From positions 1,115,194 through 1,179,193 of the forward strand of contig CAVZBY010000011.1 of NCBI GenBank assembly GCA_963773685.1: a DNA stretch of 64,000 nucleotides, read 5' to 3'. Below, piece after piece: positions 48,420-57,205 of the stretch (the first letter of the stretch is position 1; each line of letters opens with the position of its first letter). The notes beneath the pieces are model-generated. The model was not told the origin of the DNA, searched no databases, and saw nothing but the letters and a program-made list of their open reading frames with translations. Both the position numbers and the translations under genes were made by a program. The stretch comes from JALHVH01 sp963773685 (GTDB lineage Bacteria > Acidobacteriota > Aminicenantia > Aminicenantales > Saccharicenantaceae).

Positions 48420-49419
48420 GTGGAATACCGCCTTCTGGGAAGATCGGGTCTGCGCGTCTCGGCCCTGTCGTTCGGCTCCTGGGTGACCTTCGGCGGGCAG
48501 GTCGGCGAGGACGCCGCCTCCGCCTGCATGAAGGCCGCCTATGATTTCGGCGTCAACTACTTCGACTGCGCCGAGGAATACGCCGCGGGCAAGGCCGAGA
48601 CGGTGCTGGGGAACATCATCCGGAAGATGGGCTGGAAGCGGTCGGATCTCGTCCTGTCGACGAAGATCTTCTGGGGCGGCAAGGGCCCCAACGACATGGG
48701 CCTGTCGCGGAAGCATCTCATCGAGGGTACGGAGGCCTCGCTGGCCCGCATGCGGGTCGATTACGTGGACCTCCTGTTCTGCCACAGGCCGGACAGGGAC
48801 ACGCCCATCGCGGAGACCGTTCGGGCCATGAGCCATCTCGTGGACCGCGGACGGGCCTTTTACTGGGGGACGAGCGAATGGGACGCCCGTGAGATCGCCG
48901 AGGCGTACCACATCGCCCAGGAAGAGCACCTCGTCCCGCCGACCATGGAACAGCCCGAGTACAACATGTTCCACCGCGAGCGTGTCGAAAAGGAGTACGC
49001 GCCGCTCTACGAGGCGTTCGGGCTCGGGACGACGATCTGGAGCCCGCTGGCCAGCGGATTCCTGACCGGCAAGTACAACGCCGGCATCCCGGCCGGGACA
49101 AGGCTGTCCCTCAAGGGGTACGGCTGGCTGAGAAAGCGCCTGGAGGGTCCGGAGGGCGAAGAGAAGATCGCCAAGGTGAAGAAGCTCGGCCGGCTGGCCG
49201 CCGAAACTGGAGATGACCCTGCCCCAGATGGCCCTCGCCTGGTGCCTGAAGAACCCTTGCGTGAGCACGGTCATCACGGGCGCCTCGAGGCCCCAACAGG
49301 TGGTCGAGAACATGAAATCGTTGGACGCCGTCCGCTCGCTCACGCCCGAAGTCATGGGGCGTATCGAGAGGGTCCTGGAGAACAAGCCCTCGCCCCCCGA
49401 AGACGCCCGAAAAGAATAG
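48420..49419 (+). CDS. Aldo/keto reductase, one frameshift
   Basis: About 332 residues when one extra base near 49205 is removed. Starts with GTG at 48420 (GGAGG upstream). Catalytic tetrad region FDCAEEYAAGKAE, Lys in LVLSTKIFWGG and His in YVDLLFCHRPD. The NADP-binding end ITGASRPQQVVENMKSL is in the second frame after KLEMTLPQMALAWCLKNP. Closest to the KCNAB/YghZ-type aldo/keto reductases, with a broad aldehyde range; substrate unknown. Probably co-transcribed with the M3 peptidase. Confidence 0.85.
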
Positions 49420-49438
49420 CCGCCGCCCTCGCGGCGGC
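49419..49438. terminator. Shared hairpin between convergent genes
   Basis: GCCGCCGC-CCTC-GCGGCGGC, eight base pairs, located between the ends of the aldo/keto reductase (plus) and SPFH (minus) genes; no T-tract on either side. Confidence 0.45.
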
Positions 49439-49458
49439 CGTCCCGGCCTGACCGGCGC

Positions 49459-50316
49459 CTATTTCTTGAGCGGCAGGACGCCGGCCAGCTCGCCGATGAC
49501 GTTGACGAGCTCCGTCCCCTGCGGGACGACGATCTTGGCGTTCTGGGACAGGGCCTTCTCGACGGTCTCGAGCCTTCTCAGAAGCTGGGCGTTGCCGACG
49601 AAGTAGAGCTCGGCGGCTTCGTTGACGAGCTTGATGGCCTGGGCCTCGCCCTCGGCCTCGAGGATCCGGGCCTGCCGGATGCCTTCGGCCTTCTTGATCT
49701 CCGCCCGCCTCTGGCCGTCGGCCACGGTCTCGGTGGCCGTGGCGAAGTCGATGGCCGCGATCTTCTCGTTCTCGGCCTTGACGACCTTGTTCATCGTCTC
49801 CTGGACGTCCTTGGGCGGGTCGATCTCCTTGAGCTCGGTCCGGACGATCTCGATCCCCCAGTTGGCCGTTTCCTTCTTCAGGGTCTTCTGCAGTTCGTCG
49901 TTGATCTTGCCCCGCTCGCTGTTGGCCGACTTCAGGGTCAGGGTCCCGATGATGTTCCGGAGCGTCGTCCGGGCCAGGTTGACGATCTGATAGCGGTAGT
50001 TATTGACGTTGTACTGGGAGCTCTTGACGTCCACTTCGTCGTCCTTGACCTTGAAGTAGACCTGGGCGTCGACCCGGGCGTTCAGGTTGTCGTTGGTGAT
50101 GATCTCCTGGGGCTCGGCGTCCACCATGATCTCGGTGATGTTGACCCAATACAGCCTGTCGATGATCGGGATGATCCAATTGAAGCCCGCGCGGGCGAAC
50201 CTCTTGTACCTGCCCATCCTCTCGATGAGACCCCGGTGGGTCGGGCGGACGATCCGGATCCCGCTGAAGAATATAAAGACAATGACGATCCCGGCGATGA
50301 CGTATATCGATGACAT
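49459..50316 (-). CDS. SPFH/Band 7 (stomatin/paraslipin-like) membrane protein
   Basis: 285 residues: one N-terminal membrane helix (IYVIAGIVIVFIFFSGI), the SPFH domain (RPTHRGLIERMGRYKRFARA to VYFKVKDDEVDV), then the long helical region with AEIKKAEGIRQARILEAEG typical of paraslipins and a short C-terminal tail. Forms ring-like oligomers in the membrane and often pairs with an NfeD protein, which is not seen here. The start at 50316 has AAGGAGGTG five bases upstream, and a TACAAT -10 lies just before. Intact. Confidence 0.9.
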   Translation of the reverse strand: MSSIYVIAGIVIVFIFFSGIRIVRPTHRGLIERMGRYKRFARAGFNWIIPIIDRLYWVNITEIMVDAEPQEIITNDNLNARVDAQVYFKVKDDEVDVKSSQYNVNNYRYQIVNLARTTLRNIIGTLTLKSANSERGKINDELQKTLKKETANWGIEIVRTELKEIDPPKDVQETMNKVVKAENEKIAAIDFATATETVADGQRRAEIKKAEGIRQARILEAEGEAQAIKLVNEAAELYFVGNAQLLRRLETVEKALSQNAKIVVPQGTELVNVIGELAGVLPLKK

Positions 50317-50452
50317 CCCGCACCTCCTTGCAACTTAGGGATTGTACACCAGGTGACGCGAAGACAAAAGCAATTCGGGTCCTTCTTCGAGCGCTTTGCG
50401 GAACTCCGGGCTCGGATCGCACATCGGCCCCCCAGCTCTCTGTTCTTGGCGC

Positions 50453-50487
50453 AAATCCCCCCTCACCCCCCTTTTCCAAAGGGGGGA
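50453..50487. repeat. REP2 palindrome, forward
   Basis: AAATCCCCCCTCA then CCCCCCTTTT-CC-AAAGGGGGG. It has an opposite-orientation partner at 50778. Confidence 0.7.
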
Positions 50488-50529
50488 AAGCATATCCAGC
50501 CCATAAGTCTTGACTTAAGCTCCCGCTTT

Positions 50530-50723
50530 GGTCCCGGCCGAACAAACCACGGCGGATTTAGGTCCCGGCCAGTTTGGATCCCGGTTGAACAAAACCCCGG
50601 CAGATTTGGGTCCAGGCCAATTTAGGTCCCGGTTGAATATAACCCGGCGGACTCAGATCCCTGCCCGTTTGGGTCCCTGTTGACCAAGACCCCGGCAGAC
50701 CCGGGTCCCGGCCGACATAATGA
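50530..50723 (+). repeat. Imperfect 47-base minisatellite, four units
   Basis: Each unit has an A part (GGTCCCGG-TTGAACAAA-type, 31-32 bases, ending CGGCGGATTTA) and a B part (GGTCCCGGCCAGTTTG-type, about 16 bases). Units diverge towards the right. It is bracketed by the two inverted REP2 copies. Confidence 0.7.
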
Positions 50724-50777
50724 GGGACGTAAAAGAACTTAACGTGCCGAAGCCGGCGGGCCGCGCTCTCCTGAGCC

Positions 50778-50811
50778 TCCCCCCTTTGGAAAAGGGGGGC
50801 GGGGGGGATTT
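50778..50811. repeat. REP2 palindrome, reverse
   Basis: CCCCCCTTT-GG-AAAAGGGGGG then CGGGGGGGATTT, the mirror image of the copy at 50453. Confidence 0.7.
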
Positions 50812-50918
50812 GCCTCATATTCGAGTTGGTACGGGATTTGCACGAGGCTAAGAGCAACCTTTGCCCATGGGCGGCCGTACTTAGGATGACGATGGGAATC
50901 GGCCATGGAGATGATCTT

Positions 50919-53615
50919 GTGAAGCTGAAGACGAAGAGGAACTTAAAGACGATCGCCGCCTGGGCGCTCGCCCTCATCCTGCCGGGGGCCCTCACTGCCC
51001 GCGTGAAGCCGGAGATCGCCCAAAGCCCTCTGATCAAGGAGCAACGGACCGTCCGAGCCGTTCGCGTCGAAGGCCCCATCGCGATCGACGGCGTCCTCAG
51101 CGAAAAGGCCTGGCAGGGGAAGAGCGCCGGGGAGCTCATCATGAACGAGCCCGTCGACGGAGGCGTGCCGTCCGAAAAAACGGACGTCTGGGTGGCCTAC
51201 GACGATGTCAGTCTCTACGTCGCCGCCCGCCTCTGGGATTCCGAGCCGGGAGCCATCAAGAAGCTCCTGGGAAGGCGGGACGACGTCGTCGACTCGGACT
51301 GGTTCACGTTCGCCGTGGATCCCTACTTCGACCGCCGCACGGGCTATCTCTTCGCCGTCAACCCGGCCGGCTCGATCGAGGATTCCGTCCTGTCGAACGA
51401 CATCAGCGAGAACAGCTCCTGGGACGGCGTCTGGGAATCGAAGGCCCGGGTGGACGCCGAGGGCTGGACCGTGGAGATGCGCATCCCGTTCGACCAGCTT
51501 CGGTTCCCCAAGAAGGACGAGTACGTCTGGGGCGTCGATTTTCTCCGGGTCATCAAGAGGAAGCAGGAGCGGTGCCGGTTCGTCTGGATCCCCAGGGAAG
51601 ATATCGCCAGCGTCTCGCGTTTCGCCCGCCTGGAAGGGATCCGGGACATCCGGCCGGGACGTCACCTCGAGGTCGTGCCCTATGCGGTCAGCCAGGCCCG
51701 CTTCCGGCCGGCCGAGGCCGGCAATCCTTTCGAGCAAGGTCACGCCTACCTCGGTAATGTCGGTTTCGATCTCAAAGCCGGGCTCAAGAGCAATCTTACC
51801 CTGGATGCCACCGTCAATCCCGACTTCGGCCAGGTCGAGGTCGACCCCGCGGTCATCAACCTCTCCGCTTACGAGACCTATTACGACGAAAAGCGCCCGT
51901 TCTTCATCGAAGGCGCCAGCCTGTTCAACGGCTTCGGCCGGGGCGGGGTCTTCCTCGGCGCCAACATCAACTGGCCGAACCCGACCTTCTTCTACAGCCG
52001 GCGCGTCGGCCGCTCGCCCCAGGGCTCGCCTGACCATGAAGGCTACGTCCGCACTCCCGACCGGACCTCCATCCTGGGGGCGGTCAAGCTGACCGGCAAG
52101 CTCGGCGGCGGATGGAATCTCGGATTCATCAACGCCCTGACCGCCCGGGAATACGCCAACGTCGATGCCCTGGGCTCCCGTTTCCGGGACGAAGTGGAGC
52201 CCTTCTCGTACTACGGGGTCTTCCGAGCCCAGAGGGATATCGACGAAGGCCGGAGCGGCTACGGCGTCATCGCCACGGGGGTCGCCCGCGATCTGAGGGA
52301 TGAAGGCCTGCGGGCTATCCTCAACAAGAACGCCCTGAGCTTCGCCGTCGACGGGTGGACGACCCTCGATCGAAAGAGGGGCTGGGTCGTCAACGGCTGG
52401 CTGGGCGGGACGCGCATCGCGGGGAGCCGCGAGGATATCCTGAGGCTCCAAAATTCCTCCATGCATTACTTCCAGAGGCCGGACGCTTCCCACGTCGAGG
52501 TCGACCCGTCGGCGACCTCGCTTTCGGGATGGGGAGCCCGTTTCAACCTGGTCAAACAGCAGGGGCGCTTCACGCTCCTGGCCCAGTTCGGGATCCTCTC
52601 CCCCGGTTTCAATCCCAACGACGCGGGATTCCAGTACAGGAGCTCGGACCTCATCAATTTCACCTTCATTCCCTCCTATCAATGGACCAAGCCCGGGAAG
52701 GTATTCCGGCGGATATCCCTTGTCGCGGGGCCGTTCCGCAACTATGACTTCCAGGGAAACAAGATCTGGGACGGCGTCCTCGCCTGGTCCGAGGGGCAGT
52801 TCGCGAATTACTGGGACTTCTTCACCATGGTCGCCTACAATCCCGACACGATGAGCAACACGCTGACCCGCGGAGGCCCGCTGGCCCTTCGTCCCGCCGG
52901 GTATCAGATCGACGCCAATTTGACCTCCGACAGTCGGAAGGCCGTCGTTCTGGGGTGGTCGAGCTCCGTGTACCGGACTCCGTCGCTCGGCCTCGATTAT
53001 AACGGCAACCTTGAGGTCCGCTGGAAACCCCGGCCCAATTTCAGCCTCTCCATGGGGCCCGGCTACAGCCGGAGCGTCTCGGCCATCCAATGGGTGACGC
53101 GCGTCGCGGACCCGCTGATGGCGGCCACGTTCGGGACCCGATACGTCTTCGGACGCATCGATCAGAAGGAGCTCTCGAGCGTGATCCGGCTCAACTGGGT
53201 CTTCGACCCCAGACTGAGCCTCCAGCTCTACCTCCAGCCTTTCATCGCGGTGGGCCGTTACGACCGGTTCAAGGAGCTGGCAAAGCCCAAGGCTTATGAA
53301 TACACCCCTTACGGGGACGGGCCGTCGTCGATAACCCGTGAGGGCGGGCGATATACGGTCGATCCCGACGGCCCGGGACCGGCCGCTGCCTTCTCGTTCG
53401 CCGACCCGGATTTCAACATGAAATCCCTGCGCGGCACGCTGGTCCTCCGATGGGAATACCGGCCGGGCTCTCTCATCTATCTTGTCTGGACCCAGAACCG
53501 GGCCGATTTCGCCAATCCGGGCGATTTCCGCGTGGGGCGGGACCTGGGCGACCTGCTCCGGGCACCGGGAGACAATATCTTCCTCGTCAAGGTGTCTTAT
53601 CGCTGGGATATGTGA
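50919..53615 (+). CDS. CBM9-like/DUF5916 outer-membrane protein (copy 3)
   Basis: 898 residues, the longest of the four paralogs. After a basic start and hydrophobic signal (TIAAWALALILPGALTA), the CBM9-like domain shows IAIDGVLSEKAWQGK and YDDVSLYVAARLWDSEP. The barrel part has NPDFGQVEVDPAVINL and YYDEKRPFFIEGASLF. It ends in NIFLVKVSYRWDM, a typical barrel end. Starts at GTG 50919 (GGAG eight bases upstream); an upstream ATG would add residues without a signal and is not favoured. Intact. Ligand unknown. Confidence 0.85.
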   Translation: MKLKTKRNLKTIAAWALALILPGALTARVKPEIAQSPLIKEQRTVRAVRVEGPIAIDGVLSEKAWQGKSAGELIMNEPVDGGVPSEKTDVWVAYDDVSLYVAARLWDSEPGAIKKLLGRRDDVVDSDWFTFAVDPYFDRRTGYLFAVNPAGSIEDSVLSNDISENSSWDGVWESKARVDAEGWTVEMRIPFDQLRFPKKDEYVWGVDFLRVIKRKQERCRFVWIPREDIASVSRFARLEGIRDIRPGRHLEVVPYAVSQARFRPAEAGNPFEQGHAYLGNVGFDLKAGLKSNLTLDATVNPDFGQVEVDPAVINLSAYETYYDEKRPFFIEGASLFNGFGRGGVFLGANINWPNPTFFYSRRVGRSPQGSPDHEGYVRTPDRTSILGAVKLTGKLGGGWNLGFINALTAREYANVDALGSRFRDEVEPFSYYGVFRAQRDIDEGRSGYGVIATGVARDLRDEGLRAILNKNALSFAVDGWTTLDRKRGWVVNGWLGGTRIAGSREDILRLQNSSMHYFQRPDASHVEVDPSATSLSGWGARFNLVKQQGRFTLLAQFGILSPGFNPNDAGFQYRSSDLINFTFIPSYQWTKPGKVFRRISLVAGPFRNYDFQGNKIWDGVLAWSEGQFANYWDFFTMVAYNPDTMSNTLTRGGPLALRPAGYQIDANLTSDSRKAVVLGWSSSVYRTPSLGLDYNGNLEVRWKPRPNFSLSMGPGYSRSVSAIQWVTRVADPLMAATFGTRYVFGRIDQKELSSVIRLNWVFDPRLSLQLYLQPFIAVGRYDRFKELAKPKAYEYTPYGDGPSSITREGGRYTVDPDGPGPAAAFSFADPDFNMKSLRGTLVLRWEYRPGSLIYLVWTQNRADFANPGDFRVGRDLGDLLRAPGDNIFLVKVSYRWDM

Positions 53616-53631
53616 TAGAAGAGCGAGACGA

Positions 53632-53667
53632 GCGGGATAAGCGAGACAAGCGAGACAAGAGGCTCGA
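53632..53667 (+). repeat. Nine-base microsatellite
   Basis: Four units of GCGAGACAA-type (GCGAGACGA, GCGGGATAA, GCGAGACAA, GCGAGACAA) directly after the stop of the DUF5916 copy 3. Further GCGAGAC fragments follow to about 53720. Confidence 0.6.
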
Positions 53668-53726
53668 CAGGGAATTGACATTAAGGGCGGGACAAGAAGA
53701 GCCAAGGGCGCGAGACGATCGAGACC

Positions 53727-53750
53727 TGCAGCCGCAGGCTTCAGCCTGCG
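53727..53750 (+). repeat. REP1 copy
   Basis: TGCAGC then CGCAGGC-TTCA-GCCTGCG. Confidence 0.7.
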
Positions 53751-53777
53751 TTCTCGATAGGCGAGATGGGCGGGACA

Positions 53778-53850
53778 TGTAGCCGCAGGCTTTAGCCTGC
53801 GTTCGAAAAGAATCTGCCGAAGATAGCTCAGGCTAAAGCCTGAGGCTACA
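53778..53850. repeat. REP1 inverted doublet
   Basis: Forward half 53778-53801 (stem CGCAGGC/GCCTGCG), a 25-base spacer containing AAGAATCT, reverse half 53827-53850, whose stem on its own strand is CTCAGGC/GCCTGAG. Same architecture as 58138-58207. Confidence 0.75.
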
Positions 53851-53905
53851 ATACGAGGTCCTGCCTTCCCTTCCGATGAAAGACGGGACGGAAGGACGGC
53901 CAGGA

Positions 53906-53929
53906 CGCAAGCTGAAGCTGGCGACTACA
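53906..53929 (-). repeat. REP1 variant copy
   Basis: On the minus strand TGTAGT then CGCCAGC-TTCA-GCTTGCG; the stem has one mismatch. Confidence 0.55.
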
Positions 53930-53946
53930 ACAGAGGCGTCGCGCCG

Positions 53947-53992
53947 TGTAGCCGCAGGCTTTAGCCTGCGCTTTCTTTTTCGAGCGCAACCT
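53947..53992. repeat. Truncated REP1 doublet next to a gene start
   Basis: A forward half (53947-53970), spacer with GAG, then only CGCAACCT of the reverse half (53985-53992). The rest is replaced by CATAAAATAGC, the presumed -10 region of the DUF5916 copy 4 gene. Confidence 0.55.
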
Positions 53993-54012
53993 CATAAAAT
54001 AGCGGAGTATCC

Positions 54013-56187
54013 ATGACCTCGAAGCGCACGATCCTCCCGCTCTTAATCCTCTCGCTGCTCCTGGCCCTCGCGGCGTCCCCGATTGCCGCCAAAGCTTCGG
54101 CAGATCTTCTGCCGCTTCGGCCCGTGCATGCCGAAATCCCTCCGAAGATCGACGGCAAGCTCGACGACGCGGTCTGGGAGCAGGCCCCCCGGGAATCGGA
54201 CTTCAAGACGTGGAACCCGGACTACGGAAAGGATATGGCGGCCGGGACCGTCGTCTATTATGCTTACGACCGCGAAAATCTCTATTTCGCCTTCCGCTGT
54301 TCGGACCCGGAGCCGGCGAAGATCAAGGCCTCGGTCAGCGGCCGGGACACCATCAACGCCGACGACTGGACCTGCATCAACCTGGATACGTTCAACGACC
54401 ACCAGGGCCTCTACGCCCTCTACGTCAATCCGCTCGGCATCCAGGGGGACTCCCGTTTCGAGGGCAACCAGGAAGACTACACGGTGGACATCGTTTGGTA
54501 TAGCGAAGGGCGGATAGATGACTCCGGCTACTCCGTCGAGATCCGCCTCCCTCTCAAGAGCCTCCGCTACCGGAGCCGCGAGCCCGTCGAGATGGGGGTC
54601 ATCTTCGAGCGGCGGATCAGCCGCTTCTCGGAGAACGGCACGTTCCCCGCCCTGGACCCCGCCCAGGGCCCGAACTTCCTGACCCAGACGCGGACCCTGC
54701 TCTTCGAGGACATCGCTCACTACACGCTCCTGGAGCTCCTGCCCGCCGTGACGTACGGCCGGACGAGCGCCCTCGAGGAGGGCGTCCTCAAGGCCGGACG
54801 GGGGCGGAGCGACCTCAGCCTGACGGGGAAGTACGGCCTGACCTCCCAGCTCATCCTCGACGGCACCTTCAACCCGGACTTCAGCCAGGTCGAGTCCGAC
54901 GCCGGACAGGTCGATTTCAACCAGAGGTACGCCCTGTTTTACGACGAGAAGCGGCCCTTCTTCCTCGAGGGCCAGGAGAAGTTCAATTTCCCGGCCGGGT
55001 CGGACGGCCCGCTCGGCGAGGTCGTCCACACCCGGACCATCATCGACCCGAGGGCCGGCTTCAAGCTCAACGGGAAGCTCGGGCCGCGGGACTCCGTCGC
55101 CTCCATCTATGCCATGGACGAGCTTCCCGAGGGCGGGCCGGAGGACTTCGCCCATTTCACCATCCTCCGCTACAAGCGCGCCTTGAGCGGGGACAGCTAT
55201 GTCGGCGGGTTCCTCACCGGCCGCTTCGCGGGCGCCGCTTCCAACGTGGTGGCCGGGGCGGACGGACAGCTCCGCCTCAACCAGGCCAGCACCGTCGGCT
55301 TCCACGTCTTCGGGTCCGGGACGAAGGCGGGCGACGGATCGGCGGCCCGGGATGGGCACGCCGTCGGCCTCCAGTACGACTACCAGACGCGGGACCTCAT
55401 CGTCCAAGGCCAGGCCCAGGACCTGGGAACGGACTTCGCGACCGAGGTCGGCTACGTCACGCGGACGGGGCTCACGCGCCTGAAGCTCGGCCTCTCGCCG
55501 ATGTTCTACCCGAAGTCCAAGATCCTCCTCCGTATCGAACCCATGCTCCACAGCATCCAGATCCGGGACAAGGGGTACGGGCTTTGGGAGACGGCCAATT
55601 CCCTCGACCTACGGCTCCGGTTGGTCCGGAACACGACGCTTTCGGCCGGGATGCGCTATTCCAACGAGATCTTCCTCGGCCGGAGGTTCCCGACGAGCCT
55701 CATCAAGCTTTTCGCGGCCACGCTGTTCTCCAAGCAGGTGGCGTTCCAGGCGTCCTTGACCTCGGGGCAGAAGATCCGCTACGTCGACGATCCTTACGGA
55801 GGGCGCGGGACTGAGGCCCTGGCGGCCATGGATTACCTTCCCTCCGAGAACGTCGCTCTCAGCCTCAGCCTCCGCTATTCGGATTTCACCCGCGCCTCGG
55901 ACGGCGTCCGGGAGTTCGATTACACCATCGTCCGCGGCCGGGCGACCTACCAGGTCAACAAGTATCTGTTCTTCCGGGCCATCGTCGAGCACAACTCGTT
56001 CCGGAAACGCCTGACTTCGGACCTACTGGCGTCCTTCACCTACATCCCGGGGACCGTCGTCCACATCGGCTACGGCTCGGCCTACGAGAGGATCGCCTGG
56101 CAGGACGGCGCCTATGTCGGCGCGGACCGCTTCCTCGAGGCCCGGCGCGGGTTCTTCTTCAAAGCCAGCTATCTGTGGAGGATGTAG
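54013..56187 (+). CDS. CBM9-like/DUF5916 outer-membrane protein (copy 4)
   Basis: 724 residues. Signal peptide (LLILSLLLALAASPIAA), CBM9-like sandwich (PPKIDGKLDDAVWEQAPRES, YFAFRCSDPEPAKIKA), then the barrel with NPDFSQVESDAGQVDFNQRY and FYDEKRPFFLEGQEKFNF, ending FFFKASYLWRM. GGAG precedes the ATG at 54013. A broken REP1 element ends 20 bases before the start. Intact. Its order and spacing of motifs is closest to copy 2. Function unknown. Confidence 0.85.
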   Translation: MTSKRTILPLLILSLLLALAASPIAAKASADLLPLRPVHAEIPPKIDGKLDDAVWEQAPRESDFKTWNPDYGKDMAAGTVVYYAYDRENLYFAFRCSDPEPAKIKASVSGRDTINADDWTCINLDTFNDHQGLYALYVNPLGIQGDSRFEGNQEDYTVDIVWYSEGRIDDSGYSVEIRLPLKSLRYRSREPVEMGVIFERRISRFSENGTFPALDPAQGPNFLTQTRTLLFEDIAHYTLLELLPAVTYGRTSALEEGVLKAGRGRSDLSLTGKYGLTSQLILDGTFNPDFSQVESDAGQVDFNQRYALFYDEKRPFFLEGQEKFNFPAGSDGPLGEVVHTRTIIDPRAGFKLNGKLGPRDSVASIYAMDELPEGGPEDFAHFTILRYKRALSGDSYVGGFLTGRFAGAASNVVAGADGQLRLNQASTVGFHVFGSGTKAGDGSAARDGHAVGLQYDYQTRDLIVQGQAQDLGTDFATEVGYVTRTGLTRLKLGLSPMFYPKSKILLRIEPMLHSIQIRDKGYGLWETANSLDLRLRLVRNTTLSAGMRYSNEIFLGRRFPTSLIKLFAATLFSKQVAFQASLTSGQKIRYVDDPYGGRGTEALAAMDYLPSENVALSLSLRYSDFTRASDGVREFDYTIVRGRATYQVNKYLFFRAIVEHNSFRKRLTSDLLASFTYIPGTVVHIGYGSAYERIAWQDGAYVGADRFLEARRGFFFKASYLWRM

Positions 56188-56199
56188 GACCGGGCGGAA

Positions 56200-56228
56200 T
56201 TGAAATCCGCGGGCCCTTCCCCTAGAAT
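56200..56228 (+). promoter_or_regulatory. Promoter of the SYLF gene
   Basis: TTGAAA, exactly 17 bases, TAGAAT, with the ATG at 56253 after AAGGAAGG. Confidence 0.7.
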
Positions 56229-56252
56229 AGAGGAAAAGGAAGGGTGATCATC

Positions 56253-56957
56253 ATGAAACACACAAATCTCTGCGCTTTGTTATGTGCCGGCCTCCTCCTC
56301 GTCTTCGGGACGGTCCCCGTCCGGGGCTCAGAGGAAGAGCCGGGAGCCGACAGGATCGCCAAGGCCGTCGAGGTCCTCCGGGAGATGATCGATCTCCCCG
56401 ATGAGGGCATGCCCTCGAAGCTCCTCGAGAAGTGCCACGGCATCGCCGTCATCCCGGGGGTCATCAAGGCCGCCTACGGCTTCGGCGGCCAGTACGGCCG
56501 GGGCCTCCTCGTCATCCGGAACGAGGACGGGACGTGGAGCAATCCGGCGTTTATCTCCCTCATCGGGGGGAGCCTCGGGTGGCAGATCGGTGTCCAGAAG
56601 GCCGATATCGTGCTCGTCTTCAAGACGGCGAAGAGCATCAACGACATCGCCGAGGGTAAGGTGACCCTGGGAGCGGACATGAGTGTCGCGGCCGGCCCCG
56701 TCGGCCGGAGCGCGGAGGCCTCGACCGACCTCGATATGCAAGCCGAGATCTACTCCTATTCCAGGAGCAAGGGCCTGTTCGCCGGGGTATCCATCAAGGG
56801 CGCCTCCATCCAGATCGACAAGGACGCCAACAAGGCTTTTTACGGGGACGCCGGGATGAACGCCCGCGACATCCTCTACGACCGGAAGCTCGAGGCGCCA
56901 GCCGCCGTCGAGGACCTGAAGAAAGCCCTCATGAAGAGAACGGCGCCCAGGATCTGA
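56253..56957 (+). CDS. SYLF/Ysc84 domain lipid-binding protein, exported
   Basis: 234 residues. Signal peptide (LCALLCAGLLLVFGTVPVRG), then the Ysc84 actin-binding/SYLF domain: IPDEGMPSKLLEKCHGIAVI-like opening, GGQYGRGLLVIRNEDGTWSN, ISLIGGSLGWQIGVQKADIV and SIKGASIQIDKDANKAFYGD. SYLF domains bind phospholipids such as phosphoinositides in eukaryotes; bacterial secreted forms have no settled role. Intact. Start at the second possible codon, an ATG with AAGGAAGG nine bases upstream. Confidence 0.85.
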   Translation: MKHTNLCALLCAGLLLVFGTVPVRGSEEEPGADRIAKAVEVLREMIDLPDEGMPSKLLEKCHGIAVIPGVIKAAYGFGGQYGRGLLVIRNEDGTWSNPAFISLIGGSLGWQIGVQKADIVLVFKTAKSINDIAEGKVTLGADMSVAAGPVGRSAEASTDLDMQAEIYSYSRSKGLFAGVSIKGASIQIDKDANKAFYGDAGMNARDILYDRKLEAPAAVEDLKKALMKRTAPRI

Positions 56958-57040
56958 ACCGGCGCCCGCCGATACCGGGAACCGGTCCGTCGACGGCGAC
57001 GCGCCCCCCTCCCAGCCTTCAACGGAGACACTGACTGCCG

Positions 57041-57064
57041 GCCCCCTTTAAATTCCAAGGGGGC
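57041..57064. repeat. REP2-like hairpin
   Basis: GCCCCCTT-TAAATT-CCAAGGGGGC, related to REP2 by its C-run and G-run, between the SYLF and Nudix genes. Confidence 0.45.
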
Positions 57065-57205
57065 AGAGGAATAAAGATACAAACAAGTAGCAGGTGTCTC
57101 CGATACTCATAGGGGGCTTCAGGTCAGCATCCATCGCCGTCGAAGAACCCGGAATCTGGAGAAGAACCCGTTTTCTGCTATGATGGGCCTCAGGACAGTG
57201 CAACC

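Larger units (their letters stand above)
50317..50918. other. Repeat-filled intergenic region
   Basis: About 600 bases with no gene. It contains the SPFH promoter, two REP2 palindromes in opposite orientation (50453 and 50778) and the four-unit 47-base minisatellite between them. The open frames crossing it are products of the repeat and have no ribosome site. Confidence 0.7.

Noticed and set aside
50558..51142. Proline-rich peptide gene across the minisatellite
   Set aside because: Coding appearance comes from the 47-base repeat; no ribosome site, and it runs against the DUF5916 gene start.
46266..53705. Very long minus-strand open frames opposite the M3 peptidase/aldo-keto reductase and DUF5916 copy 3 genes
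   Set aside because: They are antisense shadows of GC-rich codon use; the translations are low-complexity with no signal, motif or ribosome site, while the sense genes have clear domains.
53602..53782. Gene for an RDKRDKR-type peptide after DUF5916 copy 3
   Set aside because: Product of the nine-base microsatellite; it overlaps REP1 and has no independent start signals.
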